The notes under the pieces are model-generated. The model did no database searches. It had not been told where the DNA came from and saw nothing but the letters and a program-made list of their open reading frames with translations. This document shows, piece by piece, positions 1 through 6,202 of a DNA stretch of 10,120 nt. Within the stretch, counting starts at the first letter, position 1. Each line of letters starts with the position of its first letter. The position numbers and the translations under genes are program-made. The stretch covers positions 1 to 10,120 of the forward strand of contig CANHUK010000027.1 in NCBI GenBank assembly GCA_947463755.1. The letters are read 5' to 3'. This stretch comes from Chitinophagaceae bacterium (GTDB lineage: Bacteria > Bacteroidota > Bacteroidia > Chitinophagales > Chitinophagaceae).

Positions 1-875
1 ACGGTCGGAAATACCTTCACCAGCAAGGGGATGCGCGCGTAGTTGTCGACGTAGGAAACATAGCGGTCTGATGCCAGCTTCACAGGCTCCAGCTTCGTCT
101 TCTCCACCGCCGGACCCTTGGGGATCCTGCCGAAATATTTCTCCACCAGTTTCACGACCTCTGCCGTCTTTACATCACCGCCGATCGTGATCGTGGCGTT
201 GTTCGGACCATACCAGCGCAGGAAGAAGTTCTTCAGGTCGTTCACATTCACCCGGTTCAGGTCCTCGACATAACCGATGGTCAGCCAGCTGTAAGGATGA
301 CCGTAAGGGTACATGTTTTTTGAAGCATACTCCTGGATGAGGCCATAAGGACGGTTGTCGTAGTTCTGACCACGCTCATTTTTCACCGTACTCCGCTGGT
401 TTTCGAACTTCTCCTGGGTGACGGCATCGAGCAGGTAGCCCATCCGGTCGGATTCCAGCCAGAGCATCTTCTCGAGCTGGTTGCTCGGGACGGTCTCGTA
501 ATAATTGGTGCGGTCGCGGTTGGTGGATCCATTCAATGTACCACCAGCCTCGGTGATGACCTTGAAATGCTGGCCCTTCTCCACGTTGTCGCTGCCCTGG
601 AACATCATATGTTCGAAGAAATGCGCGAAGCCGGACTTCCCGATCTCTTCGCGGGCACTGCCCACATGGTAGGTCACATCGACGTGCACGATGGGATCAC
701 TGTGATCTTCATGCACCACCAATGTCAGTCCATTGGGCAGGACGTACTTTTCGTAAGGTATGACGATCTCTCCGCCCTTGCGGATAACCTGTTCCACCCG
801 TTTCGCCTGCGCCGATGCCCCGAGGGTCGTCAACGCCAGCATGCCGGTCAGCAGCGGTTTGATGTGCTTCTGCAT
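1..875 (-). CDS. M16 family zinc metallopeptidase, secreted (C-terminus off the left edge)
   Basis: This is the N-terminal 291 codons of an M16 (pitrilysin/insulinase-like) peptidase; the 3' end lies outside the window. Reading the complement from the ATG at 875-873 gives a signal peptide-like start (basic MQKHIK, hydrophobic stretch, likely cleavage after ASA around residue 22). The inverted zinc motif H85-F-F-E88-H89 follows, and E167 in a VKNER context fits the distal third zinc ligand. Residues 114-127 (LNGSTNRDRTNYYE) and the WYGPNNATITIGGDV stretch near 221-235 are typical of the M16 N-terminal domain. All catalytic residues are present, so this half should be active, cutting peptides in the periplasm or at the envelope. 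The start is supported by a TACCTTTG box 18 bases upstream and an A-rich leader. Many Bacteroidota carry a second, inactive M16 gene next door; that would lie to the left and cannot be seen. The family call is firm, the substrate unknown. Confidence 0.93.
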   Translation of the reverse strand, partial: MQKHIKPLLTGMLALTTLGASAQAKRVEQVIRKGGEIVIPYEKYVLPNGLTLVVHEDHSDPIVHVDVTYHVGSAREEIGKSGFAHFFEHMMFQGSDNVEKGQHFKVITEAGGTLNGSTNRDRTNYYETVPSNQLEKMLWLESDRMGYLLDAVTQEKFENQRSTVKNERGQNYDNRPYGLIQEYASKNMYPYGHPYSWLTIGYVEDLNRVNVNDLKNFFLRWYGPNNATITIGGDVKTAEVVKLVEKYFGRIPKGPAVEKTKLEPVKLASDRYVSYVDNYARIPLLVKVFPT

Positions 876-893
876 TTTTTATTGGTTTATCTG

Positions 894-901
894 CAAAGGT
901 A
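894..901 (-). promoter_or_regulatory. -7 promoter box (TACCTTTG) of the M16 peptidase gene
   Basis: The complement reads TACCTTTG, an exact match to the Bacteroidota -7 consensus TAnnTTTG. It lies 18 bases before the peptidase ATG, which would give a leader of about 15 nt ending in an A-rich run. I see no TTG at the usual -33 distance, so the upstream half is weak or absent. Confidence 0.6.
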
Positions 902-928
902 CATTGCGCATGGTTTACATGGGGGCAC

Positions 929-962
929 TTGTCGAAGATCCGCAGCGCCGTTCATACCTTTG
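929..962 (+). promoter_or_regulatory. Promoter of the ModF-like ABC gene (TTG 929-931, TACCTTTG 955-962)
   Basis: An exact TAnnTTTG box (TACCTTTG, 955-962) has a TTG 23 bases upstream, at the long end of the -33/-7 spacing seen in Bacteroidota. Transcription would begin around 966, only about three bases before the ATG at 969, so the message may be nearly leaderless. With the opposing box at 894-901 this makes a compact divergent promoter region. Confidence 0.55.
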
Positions 963-968
963 TTCCAC

Positions 969-2408
969 ATGAAAGTCAGTCACCTGTCCGTTCGTCAGGG
1001 TGCCCGCCTGTTACTGGACGATATCTCCTTCCAACTCCCTGCCGGTTGTTGCATGCTGATCGCCGGTGCGACGGGCTGTGGCAAGACCACCCTGATCCGG
1101 GCGCTCGCGGGCAGGGTATGGCATGGCGGCACCATCCAATTCGAAGACGGCACCGGTGATCTTCGCAGGTCTGTCATCGAACGCCAGCATCGTTTTCACA
1201 ACCGATCCAATATCTCCTCCTTTTATTACCAGCAGCGTTTCAATTCAATGGATGCCCAGGATGCATGGACGGTCCGGGAGGAACTCTCCAGGGTCGCACA
1301 TCCGCAGATGTCGATGGATGAAGCATTGCAACACATCGGCATCTCACACCGGCTGGATACTCCGCTCATCCAGCTATCCAATGGCGAGCACAAACGCTTC
1401 CAGCTCGCCAGGGCGATGATGGAAGGGGCCGATATCCTGCTGCTCGATAATCCCTTCACCGGCCTAGATGCCGGGGCCAGGGCCGCCCTCGACCAGACAC
1501 TCGCAGACCTCTGCCTCGCCGGTAAACGGATCCTGATTGTCACCGGACCGGCACCCCTGCCGGGATGCGTCACCCATATACATCGCCTGGAAGGCGGGAA
1601 ACTGGTGCCCTTTTCAGATGCCTCGGCATATGAAGCCTGGCGACAGACCCTGCGAGATGATGCACTGAAAGATAGCGGCACGGCGCCGGAAGACATCCCG
1701 CCGGCATATGAATACCCCGACTTCATGGAAGCCGTCCGCATCGAAGGATTGCACGTGGCTTACGGGGAGAAGGTCATCCTCACCGGCCTCGACTGGATAC
1801 TGAAACGCGGTGAATGCTGGAGCATCTCAGGACCCAATGGCGCGGGGAAGTCCACCCTGCTCAGTCTCGTGTGCGGCGACAACCCCCAGGCCTTTGCCAA
1901 CCGCATCCGCCTGTTCGACCGGCCTCGGGGCTCAGGAGAATCGATCTGGGACATTAAAAAGATGATCGGATTCGTTTCTCCGGAACTTCATCACTACTTC
2001 GAAACCGGCAGCCAGGCTTGGCAGGTCGTGGCGTCGGGACTGTTCGACACCATCGGGTTGTTCCGAAAACCGAATCCCGCCCAGCTTGATATCGTGCAGC
2101 TATGGATGTCCGCGACCGGCACATCACACCTGGGGGAACGAGCCTTTGCCAATCTGTCCGATGGAGAACAGCGGCTGGTACTATTGACACGCGCCCTCGT
2201 CAAACAACCGCCCATGCTGGTGCTCGATGAGCCCTGCCAGGGACTGGATGAAGCGGAAACCCTGCGATTCAACCATTTGGTGGACCGGCTCTGCCGCCGG
2301 GCGGGCAAGACCCTGCTCTATGTGACGCATCATCCGGATGAAATTCCATCATGCGTGACCCGTCGTATGACATTAACGCCCGGCCACCCGCCAGGGATCG
2401 ATGGATGA
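969..2408 (+). CDS. modF: ModF/PhrA-type ABC protein with two ATPase domains
   Basis: A 479-residue soluble protein with two ABC ATPase domains and no membrane segment. Domain 1: Walker A GATGCGKTT (33-41), signature LSNGE (136-140), Walker B ILLLD (156-160). Domain 2: Walker A GPNGAGKST (288-296), signature LSDGE (396-400), Walker B with catalytic E421, switch H454. The stretch at 312-331 (IRLFDRPRGSGESIWDIKK) closely matches what I recall of E. coli ModF, hence the symbol; that protein lies beside the molybdate transporter genes but its function is poorly understood. Domain 1 has Asn161 instead of the catalytic Glu and no switch His (VTG at 191-193), so only the composite site using domain 2's Walker B and switch residues looks hydrolysis-competent. 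The reading frame is open back to 567, but that part is antisense to the peptidase gene; M at 969 begins the first recognisable ABC sequence and follows a promoter box. No molybdenum genes are nearby. The family is clear, the role open. Confidence 0.85.
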   Translation: MKVSHLSVRQGARLLLDDISFQLPAGCCMLIAGATGCGKTTLIRALAGRVWHGGTIQFEDGTGDLRRSVIERQHRFHNRSNISSFYYQQRFNSMDAQDAWTVREELSRVAHPQMSMDEALQHIGISHRLDTPLIQLSNGEHKRFQLARAMMEGADILLLDNPFTGLDAGARAALDQTLADLCLAGKRILIVTGPAPLPGCVTHIHRLEGGKLVPFSDASAYEAWRQTLRDDALKDSGTAPEDIPPAYEYPDFMEAVRIEGLHVAYGEKVILTGLDWILKRGECWSISGPNGAGKSTLLSLVCGDNPQAFANRIRLFDRPRGSGESIWDIKKMIGFVSPELHHYFETGSQAWQVVASGLFDTIGLFRKPNPAQLDIVQLWMSATGTSHLGERAFANLSDGEQRLVLLTRALVKQPPMLVLDEPCQGLDEAETLRFNHLVDRLCRRAGKTLLYVTHHPDEIPSCVTRRMTLTPGHPPGIDG

Positions 2409-2450
2409 GCGCCCAAAAAAATCTCAGTCACATAAAAAATCAATCTTAGT

Positions 2451-2458
2451 TATCTTGC
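2451..2458 (+). promoter_or_regulatory. Possible weak -7 box before thyA
   Basis: TATCTTGC sits 12 bases before the thyA ATG and resembles the TACCTTTGCACC sequence found before pntAA with one base missing; the following CACC is shared. It matches TAnnTTTG at only four of the six fixed positions and has no TTG at -33. If it is used, the thyA message would be essentially leaderless. Readthrough from the ABC gene, 54 bases upstream, is equally possible. Confidence 0.3.
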
Positions 2459-2462
2459 ACCT

Positions 2463-3257
2463 ATGCAGGCCTATCTGGACCTTTTACGCCATATCCTGGA
2501 GCACGGCACCGATAAGTCGGACCGGACGGGCACGGGTACCCGAAGCGTTTTCGGACATCAGCTCCGCTTCGATCTCTCCGAAGGATTCCCGCTGCTCACC
2601 ACCAAGAAACTCCACGTCAAGAGCATCATTCACGAACTGCTCTGGTTCCTGCAGGGCAGCACCAACATTGGCTACCTGAAGGAACACGGGGTCAGGATAT
2701 GGGATGAATGGGCCGATGCCAACGGAGATCTGGGGCCCGTCTACGGCAAGCAGTGGCGATCCTGGGAAGGGGCCGATGGCCGCACCATCGATCAGATCTC
2801 TGATGTGGTGGATCAGATCCGCCGCAATCCCGACAGCCGCCGACTCATCGTCAGCGCATGGAACGTGGCCGAACTCCCCAGGATGGCCCTGATGCCCTGT
2901 CATGCTCTGTTCCAGTTCTATGTGGCGGACGGGAAACTCTCCTGTCAGCTTTACCAGCGTTCGGCAGATGTGTTCCTGGGTGTACCCTTCAACATCGCAT
3001 CCTACGCGTTGCTGACGATGATGATCGCGCAGGTATGTGACCTCAAGCCGGGTGATTTTGTGCATACCTTTGGAGATGTGCATCTATATAACAACCACTT
3101 CGAACAGGCCCGCCTACAACTGACGCGAGAACCGAGACCCCTGCCGTTGATGCGGATCGATCCGACCGTGAAGGATATCTTCGGTTTCCGGTATGAACAC
3201 TTCAGCCTCGAAGGATACGACCCGCATCCTGCCATCAAGGCGCCCGTCGCCGTCTGA
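2463..3257 (+). CDS. thyA: Thymidylate synthase
   Basis: ThyA methylates dUMP to dTMP in the cytoplasm, using 5,10-methylene-tetrahydrofolate as both carbon donor and reductant and releasing dihydrofolate. The 264 residues equal the E. coli enzyme in length and align with it without gaps from memory. Visible motifs are the phosphate-binding RTGTGT (21-26), [27 protein letters not shown], the nucleophile Cys146 in [11 protein letters not shown], the phosphate-binding QRSADVFLG and [16 protein letters not shown], and the C-terminal IKAPVAV that closes over the active site. All catalytic residues appear intact. The ATG lies exactly where the family begins. No Shine-Dalgarno sequence is visible, as usual in this phylum. 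folA follows after 11 bases, so the two successive steps of the thymidylate cycle are almost certainly co-transcribed. Confidence 0.98.
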   Translation: MQAYLDLLRHILEHGTDKSDRTGTGTRSVFGHQLRFDLSEGFPLLTTKKLHVKSIIHELLWFLQGSTNIGYLKEHGVRIWDEWADANGDLGPVYGKQWRSWEGADGRTIDQISDVVDQIRRNPDSRRLIVSAWNVAELPRMALMPCHALFQFYVADGKLSCQLYQRSADVFLGVPFNIASYALLTMMIAQVCDLKPGDFVHTFGDVHLYNNHFEQARLQLTREPRPLPLMRIDPTVKDIFGFRYEHFSLEGYDPHPAIKAPVAV

Positions 3258-3268
3258 AAACCCCTCCG

Positions 3269-3814
3269 ATGGAACAAACCAGCGCTCCCCTGATCACCCT
3301 CATCGTCGCCGCGGGCGAAGATGACGCCATTGGCCGCGACAATGCCCTGTTGTGGAAACTTCCGCAGGACATGCGTTTCTTCAAGAATACGACCTGGGGG
3401 ATGCCGGTGGCCATGGGCCGGAAGACCTTCCAATCGATGGGGGGACGTCCACTGCCCGGTCGATTCAATATTGTGATCAGCCGACAACCTGACACGGCGT
3501 CCGACCGGTTACCAGACCTCCGGCATGTCGACAGCCTGGACGCTGCCATCGCCTGGGCCCGTGAAACCAACTGCCGGGAGATCTTCATCGCCGGTGGTGC
3601 CGAGATCTACGCCCTGGCGCTGCCACTGGCAGACCGGGTCCTCCTGACACGTGTGCATGCCGAATTTCCGGGGGCCGATACCCATTTCCATGGCTTTGAC
3701 CCCGAAGTCTGGAACCTCGTTTCGGCGCAACCATTCCGGAAGGATGAGAAACATGCCTACGACTTCACCATCCAGCGATGGGAGCGGAAAACCGCCATCC
3801 CGGCAGACAAATAA
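3269..3814 (+). CDS. folA: Dihydrofolate reductase
   Basis: FolA reduces the dihydrofolate released by ThyA to tetrahydrofolate with NADPH. It is 181 residues, slightly longer than the usual 160-170: about seven extra residues at the N-terminus and about ten at the C-terminus after the final YDFTIQRW strand. Seen in order are the first strand and Met20-loop region (LIVAAGEDDAIGRDNALLWKL), with W29 matching E. coli Trp22 and catalytic acid D34 matching Asp27; the NADPH-binding MGRKTFQSMGGRPLPGR (49-65); and the second nucleotide motif FIAGGAEIY (106-114). It lies 11 bases after thyA and ends nine bases before the next gene, which points to one transcript. No alternative Met could serve as start without losing the first strand. 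Trimethoprim sensitivity cannot be judged from the sequence alone. Confidence 0.97.
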   Translation: MEQTSAPLITLIVAAGEDDAIGRDNALLWKLPQDMRFFKNTTWGMPVAMGRKTFQSMGGRPLPGRFNIVISRQPDTASDRLPDLRHVDSLDAAIAWARETNCREIFIAGGAEIYALALPLADRVLLTRVHAEFPGADTHFHGFDPEVWNLVSAQPFRKDEKHAYDFTIQRWERKTAIPADK

Positions 3815-3823
3815 ACAGATCGC

Positions 3824-4618
3824 GTGTATCCCGCTCATCGTCTGGCGTTCAAATACCTGCACTACCTGCTGACCGCGGCCAATGGTCGGGGGCATGGCAT
3901 CCATTCCCCCTTTCTCTACGATTTCACGGAAAAAGTACTCAATGCCGGAGATCAGCCCCCAATATTCGATCGGATCGAAGCCCTTCGGGCCCGCCTGAAG
4001 CGCGACCATTCCGAGATCCCTGTGCTCGATCTGGGTGCCGGATCGGTGTCCGACAACCGGCAGACCCGTCGGGTTTGCGACATCGCCCGCATGGCTGCCA
4101 AGCCTCCGAAATATGGGCGTCTGCTGCATCGCATCTCTGAACACTACGGAGCCCGGCAGGTGCTGGAACTCGGTACATCACTGGGATTGAGTGCGGCCTA
4201 CATGGCATCCGCATCCGGGGTGAAGGAATTGCTGACCCTGGAAGGGGCGCCCGCCATCCTGCGGACGGCAGAAGCCAACTTCAGCACCCTCGGGCTGGAC
4301 AATATCCGGACGATCTGCGGGGATTTCGACCATACCCTGACACAGGCCCTGGATACGATGACACCCGACCTGGTCTTTTTCGACGGTAACCACCGCTATG
4401 AACCCACCATGCGCTACTTCCGCCAATGCATGGAAAGGACCGGCGAGCATGCCATCTTCGTTTTCGACGACATCCACTGGAGCCGGGAAATGGAGGATGC
4501 CTGGTCGGATATCCGTCAAACCCCGGGCGTTACCTGCACGATCGACTTGTTCCTGGTGGGTATTGTCTGCTTCAGAAAAGCCTTTCGCGAACCCCTCCAT
4601 ATCAGCATCAGATACTGA
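3824..4618 (+). CDS. Class I SAM-dependent methyltransferase, O-methyltransferase-like, substrate unknown
   Basis: A 264-residue soluble protein with a Rossmann-type methyltransferase core. The SAM-binding loop is VLELGTSLGLSAAYMA (113-128), an acidic residue after strand 2 is E140 (LTLEGAP), and the strand 4 region is DLVFFDGNHRYEP (182-194), followed by FVFDDIHWS (212-220). The pattern resembles small-molecule O-methyltransferases of the Methyltransf_24 kind, though metal ligands are not obvious. The first 110 residues, with LAFKYLHYLLTAANGRGHGIHSPF, form a conserved-looking N-terminal extension that I associate with uncharacterised Bacteroidota proteins. The start is GTG: an in-frame stop at 3812-3814 (also the folA stop) excludes anything much earlier, and a later start would lose the HSPF segment. 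It sits nine bases after folA, suggesting co-transcription with thymidylate synthesis. The substrate is unknown. Confidence 0.82.
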   Translation: MYPAHRLAFKYLHYLLTAANGRGHGIHSPFLYDFTEKVLNAGDQPPIFDRIEALRARLKRDHSEIPVLDLGAGSVSDNRQTRRVCDIARMAAKPPKYGRLLHRISEHYGARQVLELGTSLGLSAAYMASASGVKELLTLEGAPAILRTAEANFSTLGLDNIRTICGDFDHTLTQALDTMTPDLVFFDGNHRYEPTMRYFRQCMERTGEHAIFVFDDIHWSREMEDAWSDIRQTPGVTCTIDLFLVGIVCFRKAFREPLHISIRY

Positions 4619-4651
4619 CCGGTGAAGGCCCATCCTGAACTGTCCTGAGCG

Positions 4652-4675
4652 ATTTCCATCGTTTTCGGTGGAAAT
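4652..4675 (+). repeat. 10-bp inverted repeat with TTTT loop just upstream of the pnt promoter box
   Basis: ATTTCCATCG (4652-4661) and CGGTGGAAAT (4666-4675) pair over ten positions, with a single G-T wobble, around a TTTT loop. The structure begins 33 bases after the methyltransferase stop and ends five bases before the pnt -7 box, so it covers the place where the -33 element would be. It could be an operator or activator site. It could also be a terminator hairpin for the preceding operon, although no T-run follows the stem. Confidence 0.6.
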
Positions 4676-4680
4676 AGTCG

Positions 4681-4688
4681 TACCTTTG
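4681..4688 (+). promoter_or_regulatory. -7 promoter box (TACCTTTG) of the pnt operon
   Basis: An exact TAnnTTTG match, identical to the two boxes in the 876-968 region. Transcription would start near 4692, about 16 bases before the pntAA ATG. No TTG is seen at the -33 distance; that position is occupied by the inverted repeat at 4652-4675, which would fit a promoter that depends on an activator. Confidence 0.6.
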
Positions 4689-4696
4689 CACCTTCA

Positions 4697-4717
4697 ATGA
4701 AAACCTTATGGTCGTAG
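4697..4717 (+). other. Six-codon ORF (MKTLWS) overlapping the pntAA start out of frame
   Basis: ATG at 4697-4699 opens a reading frame of six codons that stops at TAG 4715-4717, after passing through the pntAA start codon at 4708 in another frame. It begins about five bases after the predicted transcription start. A ribosome using it would compete with, or be recoupled to, pntAA initiation. It may be chance; nothing in the peptide marks it as conserved. Confidence 0.25.
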
Positions 4718-5778
4718 GGGTTCTGAAGGAGAAAAGCCCGGAGACACGCGTCTCCCTGCTGGCTGAAACCGTGGCTGCGGTGGTCAAGAAAGGCTGGCAG
4801 GTCTGGGTCGAACCCGGCGCCGGAATGTCTGCATTCTGTACGGACCAGTCCTACATGGATGCCGGAGCCCATCTGCATTCCGCTGAAGAGATCCTTGCTT
4901 CCGCGGATATCGTGCTGTCGATACATCGACCCGACAAGTCCCCCGCCGCCGGCCGAGTCCTGGTGGGCATGTATCAATCGCTGTTGCATCCTGCGGAAAT
5001 GAAGGTATTGACAGATGCCGGTGTGGTCGTCTTCAGTATGGAGCGCCTTCCGCGCACCACCCGGGCACAGTCGATGGACGTCCTCAGCAGCCAGGCCAAC
5101 ATTGCCGGTTACAAGGCAGTGCTCACGGCCGCCAATACGTATGGCAGGTACTTCCCGATGTTCATGACCGCTGCAGGCAGTATCCCACCGGCCAAAATGC
5201 TCATCCTGGGAGCCGGCGTAGCGGGCCTTCAGGCCATCGCCACCGGCCGACGTCTGGGCGCGGTGGTGGAGGTATTCGATACCCGTCCCGCCGTGAAGGA
5301 AGAAGTCATGAGCCTTGGTGGGAAATTCGTCGAGGTCGAAGGCGCTGCAGATGCCTCCACGGCCGGCGGATATGCCGTCGAACAAACTGAGGAGTACAAG
5401 CAACGGCAGCAGGCGCGGATCGCCGAAAGCGTCGCGAAATCGGATATCATCATTACTACGGCTCAGATCCCCGGCAAAAAAGCCCCCATCCTGATCACGG
5501 AAGACATGCTCGGCGCCATGCGCACAGGTTCCGTGATCATCGATCTGGCGGCAGCCACCGGTGGCAATACCCCCTTCACCAAAGACCGGGAAACGGTTGT
5601 GCACTATGGGGTGCACATTGTGGGAGATGGCAACCTGCCTGCCACCATGCCTTACGATGCCAGCCGGCTCTATGGGAAAAATATCGTCAACTTCCTGTCG
5701 CTGTTCATCGACAAGGATGGACATATTGATCCGGATCGGGATGATGACCTGGTGAAAGGCACCCGCGTTCCCGGTTGA
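4708..5778 (+). CDS. pntAA: NAD(P) transhydrogenase subunit alpha part 1 (NAD(H)-binding domain I)
   Basis: This is the soluble NAD(H)-binding domain (dI) of the proton-translocating transhydrogenase, which transfers hydride from NADH to NADP+ on the cytoplasmic face of the membrane. The 356 residues fit the separate alpha-1 subunit of three-subunit enzymes, as in Rhodospirillum rubrum, rather than the fused E. coli PntA. Visible are the N-terminal MVVGVLKE and RVSLLAETVAAVVKKG, the conserved RAQSMDVLSSQANIAGYKAV (119-138), the NAD-binding loop GAGVAG (168-173) followed by acidic D191 in FDTRPAVKEEV, and AQIPGKKAP with IDLAAATGGN near 252-287. MVVGVLKE matches the family N-terminus, so ATG 4708 is preferred to the out-of-frame ATG at 4697. 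pntAB and pntB follow with gaps of 57 and 58 bases, completing the complex. Confidence 0.96.
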   Translation: MVVGVLKEKSPETRVSLLAETVAAVVKKGWQVWVEPGAGMSAFCTDQSYMDAGAHLHSAEEILASADIVLSIHRPDKSPAAGRVLVGMYQSLLHPAEMKVLTDAGVVVFSMERLPRTTRAQSMDVLSSQANIAGYKAVLTAANTYGRYFPMFMTAAGSIPPAKMLILGAGVAGLQAIATGRRLGAVVEVFDTRPAVKEEVMSLGGKFVEVEGAADASTAGGYAVEQTEEYKQRQQARIAESVAKSDIIITTAQIPGKKAPILITEDMLGAMRTGSVIIDLAAATGGNTPFTKDRETVVHYGVHIVGDGNLPATMPYDASRLYGKNIVNFLSLFIDKDGHIDPDRDDDLVKGTRVPG

Positions 5779-5835
5779 TCGATCCATCGGAAGACATCCC
5801 CGCACACTACTTCGGATACATAAAAAATCTTTGCC

Positions 5836-6144
5836 ATGTCTCAATTGCTTGAATGGATCTCCGCCCACCAGCAGATGGTATTCATCGTCATCCTGATGAT
5901 CTTCGTGGGGATCGAAGTGATCGGCCGCGTGCCCGGCGTGCTGCATACTCCCCTGATGAGCGGTGCCAACGCCATCCACGGCGTGGTGATCATCGGTGCC
6001 ATCATTGTGATGGGCCAGGCAGCCTCAGACAATATTCCTGCCCTGGTACTGGGATTCCTGGCCGTGGTTTTGGGTACCCTCAATGTTGTCGGCGGTTTCG
6101 TCGTCACTGACAGAATGCTGGAAATGTTCCGCAAGAAAAAATAA
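5836..6144 (+). CDS. pntAB: NAD(P) transhydrogenase subunit alpha part 2 (membrane)
   Basis: A 102-residue membrane subunit that forms part of the proton-conducting domain II together with the N-terminal half of PntB. Three hydrophobic helices are visible, around residues 13-30, 44-60 and 67-90, ending in a basic FRKKK tail. The family signature VPGVLHTPLMSGANAIHGVVIIGA (32-55) and GGFVVTDRML (86-95) are both present. His48 lies inside the second helix of this subunit, at a position where E. coli PntA, as I recall it, has Ser; this may matter for proton translocation. The start follows an A-rich run without a Shine-Dalgarno sequence. An imperfect box (AATCTTTG, 5826-5833) just before the ATG resembles -7 elements but is too close to be a likely promoter. 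Confidence 0.95.
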   Translation: MSQLLEWISAHQQMVFIVILMIFVGIEVIGRVPGVLHTPLMSGANAIHGVVIIGAIIVMGQAASDNIPALVLGFLAVVLGTLNVVGGFVVTDRMLEMFRKKK

Positions 6145-6155
6145 CCTGACGTAAG

Positions 6156-6187
6156 GTCCGGATATCCGGGCCATCCGGGCTATCCGG
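6156..6187 (+). repeat. Four near-tandem copies of (A/G)TCCGG between pntAB and pntB
   Basis: GTCCGG at 6156 is followed by ATCCGG at 6164, 6173 and 6182, so the last three are spaced exactly nine bases apart. The first pair makes a perfect 12-bp palindrome, CCGGATATCCGG (6158-6169). Because CCGG is self-complementary, several alternative short hairpins are possible within the 58-base gap before pntB. It may be an mRNA processing or stability element that tunes subunit ratio, or simply drift. Confidence 0.55.
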
Positions 6188-6202
6188 CGAAAAATAAAAA
6201 TC

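Noticed and set aside
567..968. An upstream extension of the ModF-like reading frame by 134 codons
   Set aside because: This stretch is antisense to the M16 peptidase gene, has no ABC-like sequence, and lies upstream of the promoter box at 955-962. ATG 969 starts the family sequence.
5826..5833. AATCTTTG as a separate promoter for pntAB
   Set aside because: It lacks the leading T of the -7 element and ends two bases before the ATG, which would place the transcription start at or inside the start codon. Readthrough from pntAA is simpler.
4516..5979. A 487-residue open frame on the minus strand opposite pntAA
   Set aside because: It lies antisense to a certain gene and runs across gene boundaries. 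The translation is rich in His, Gly and Asp with no recognisable domain, as expected of a shadow frame in GC-rich coding DNA.
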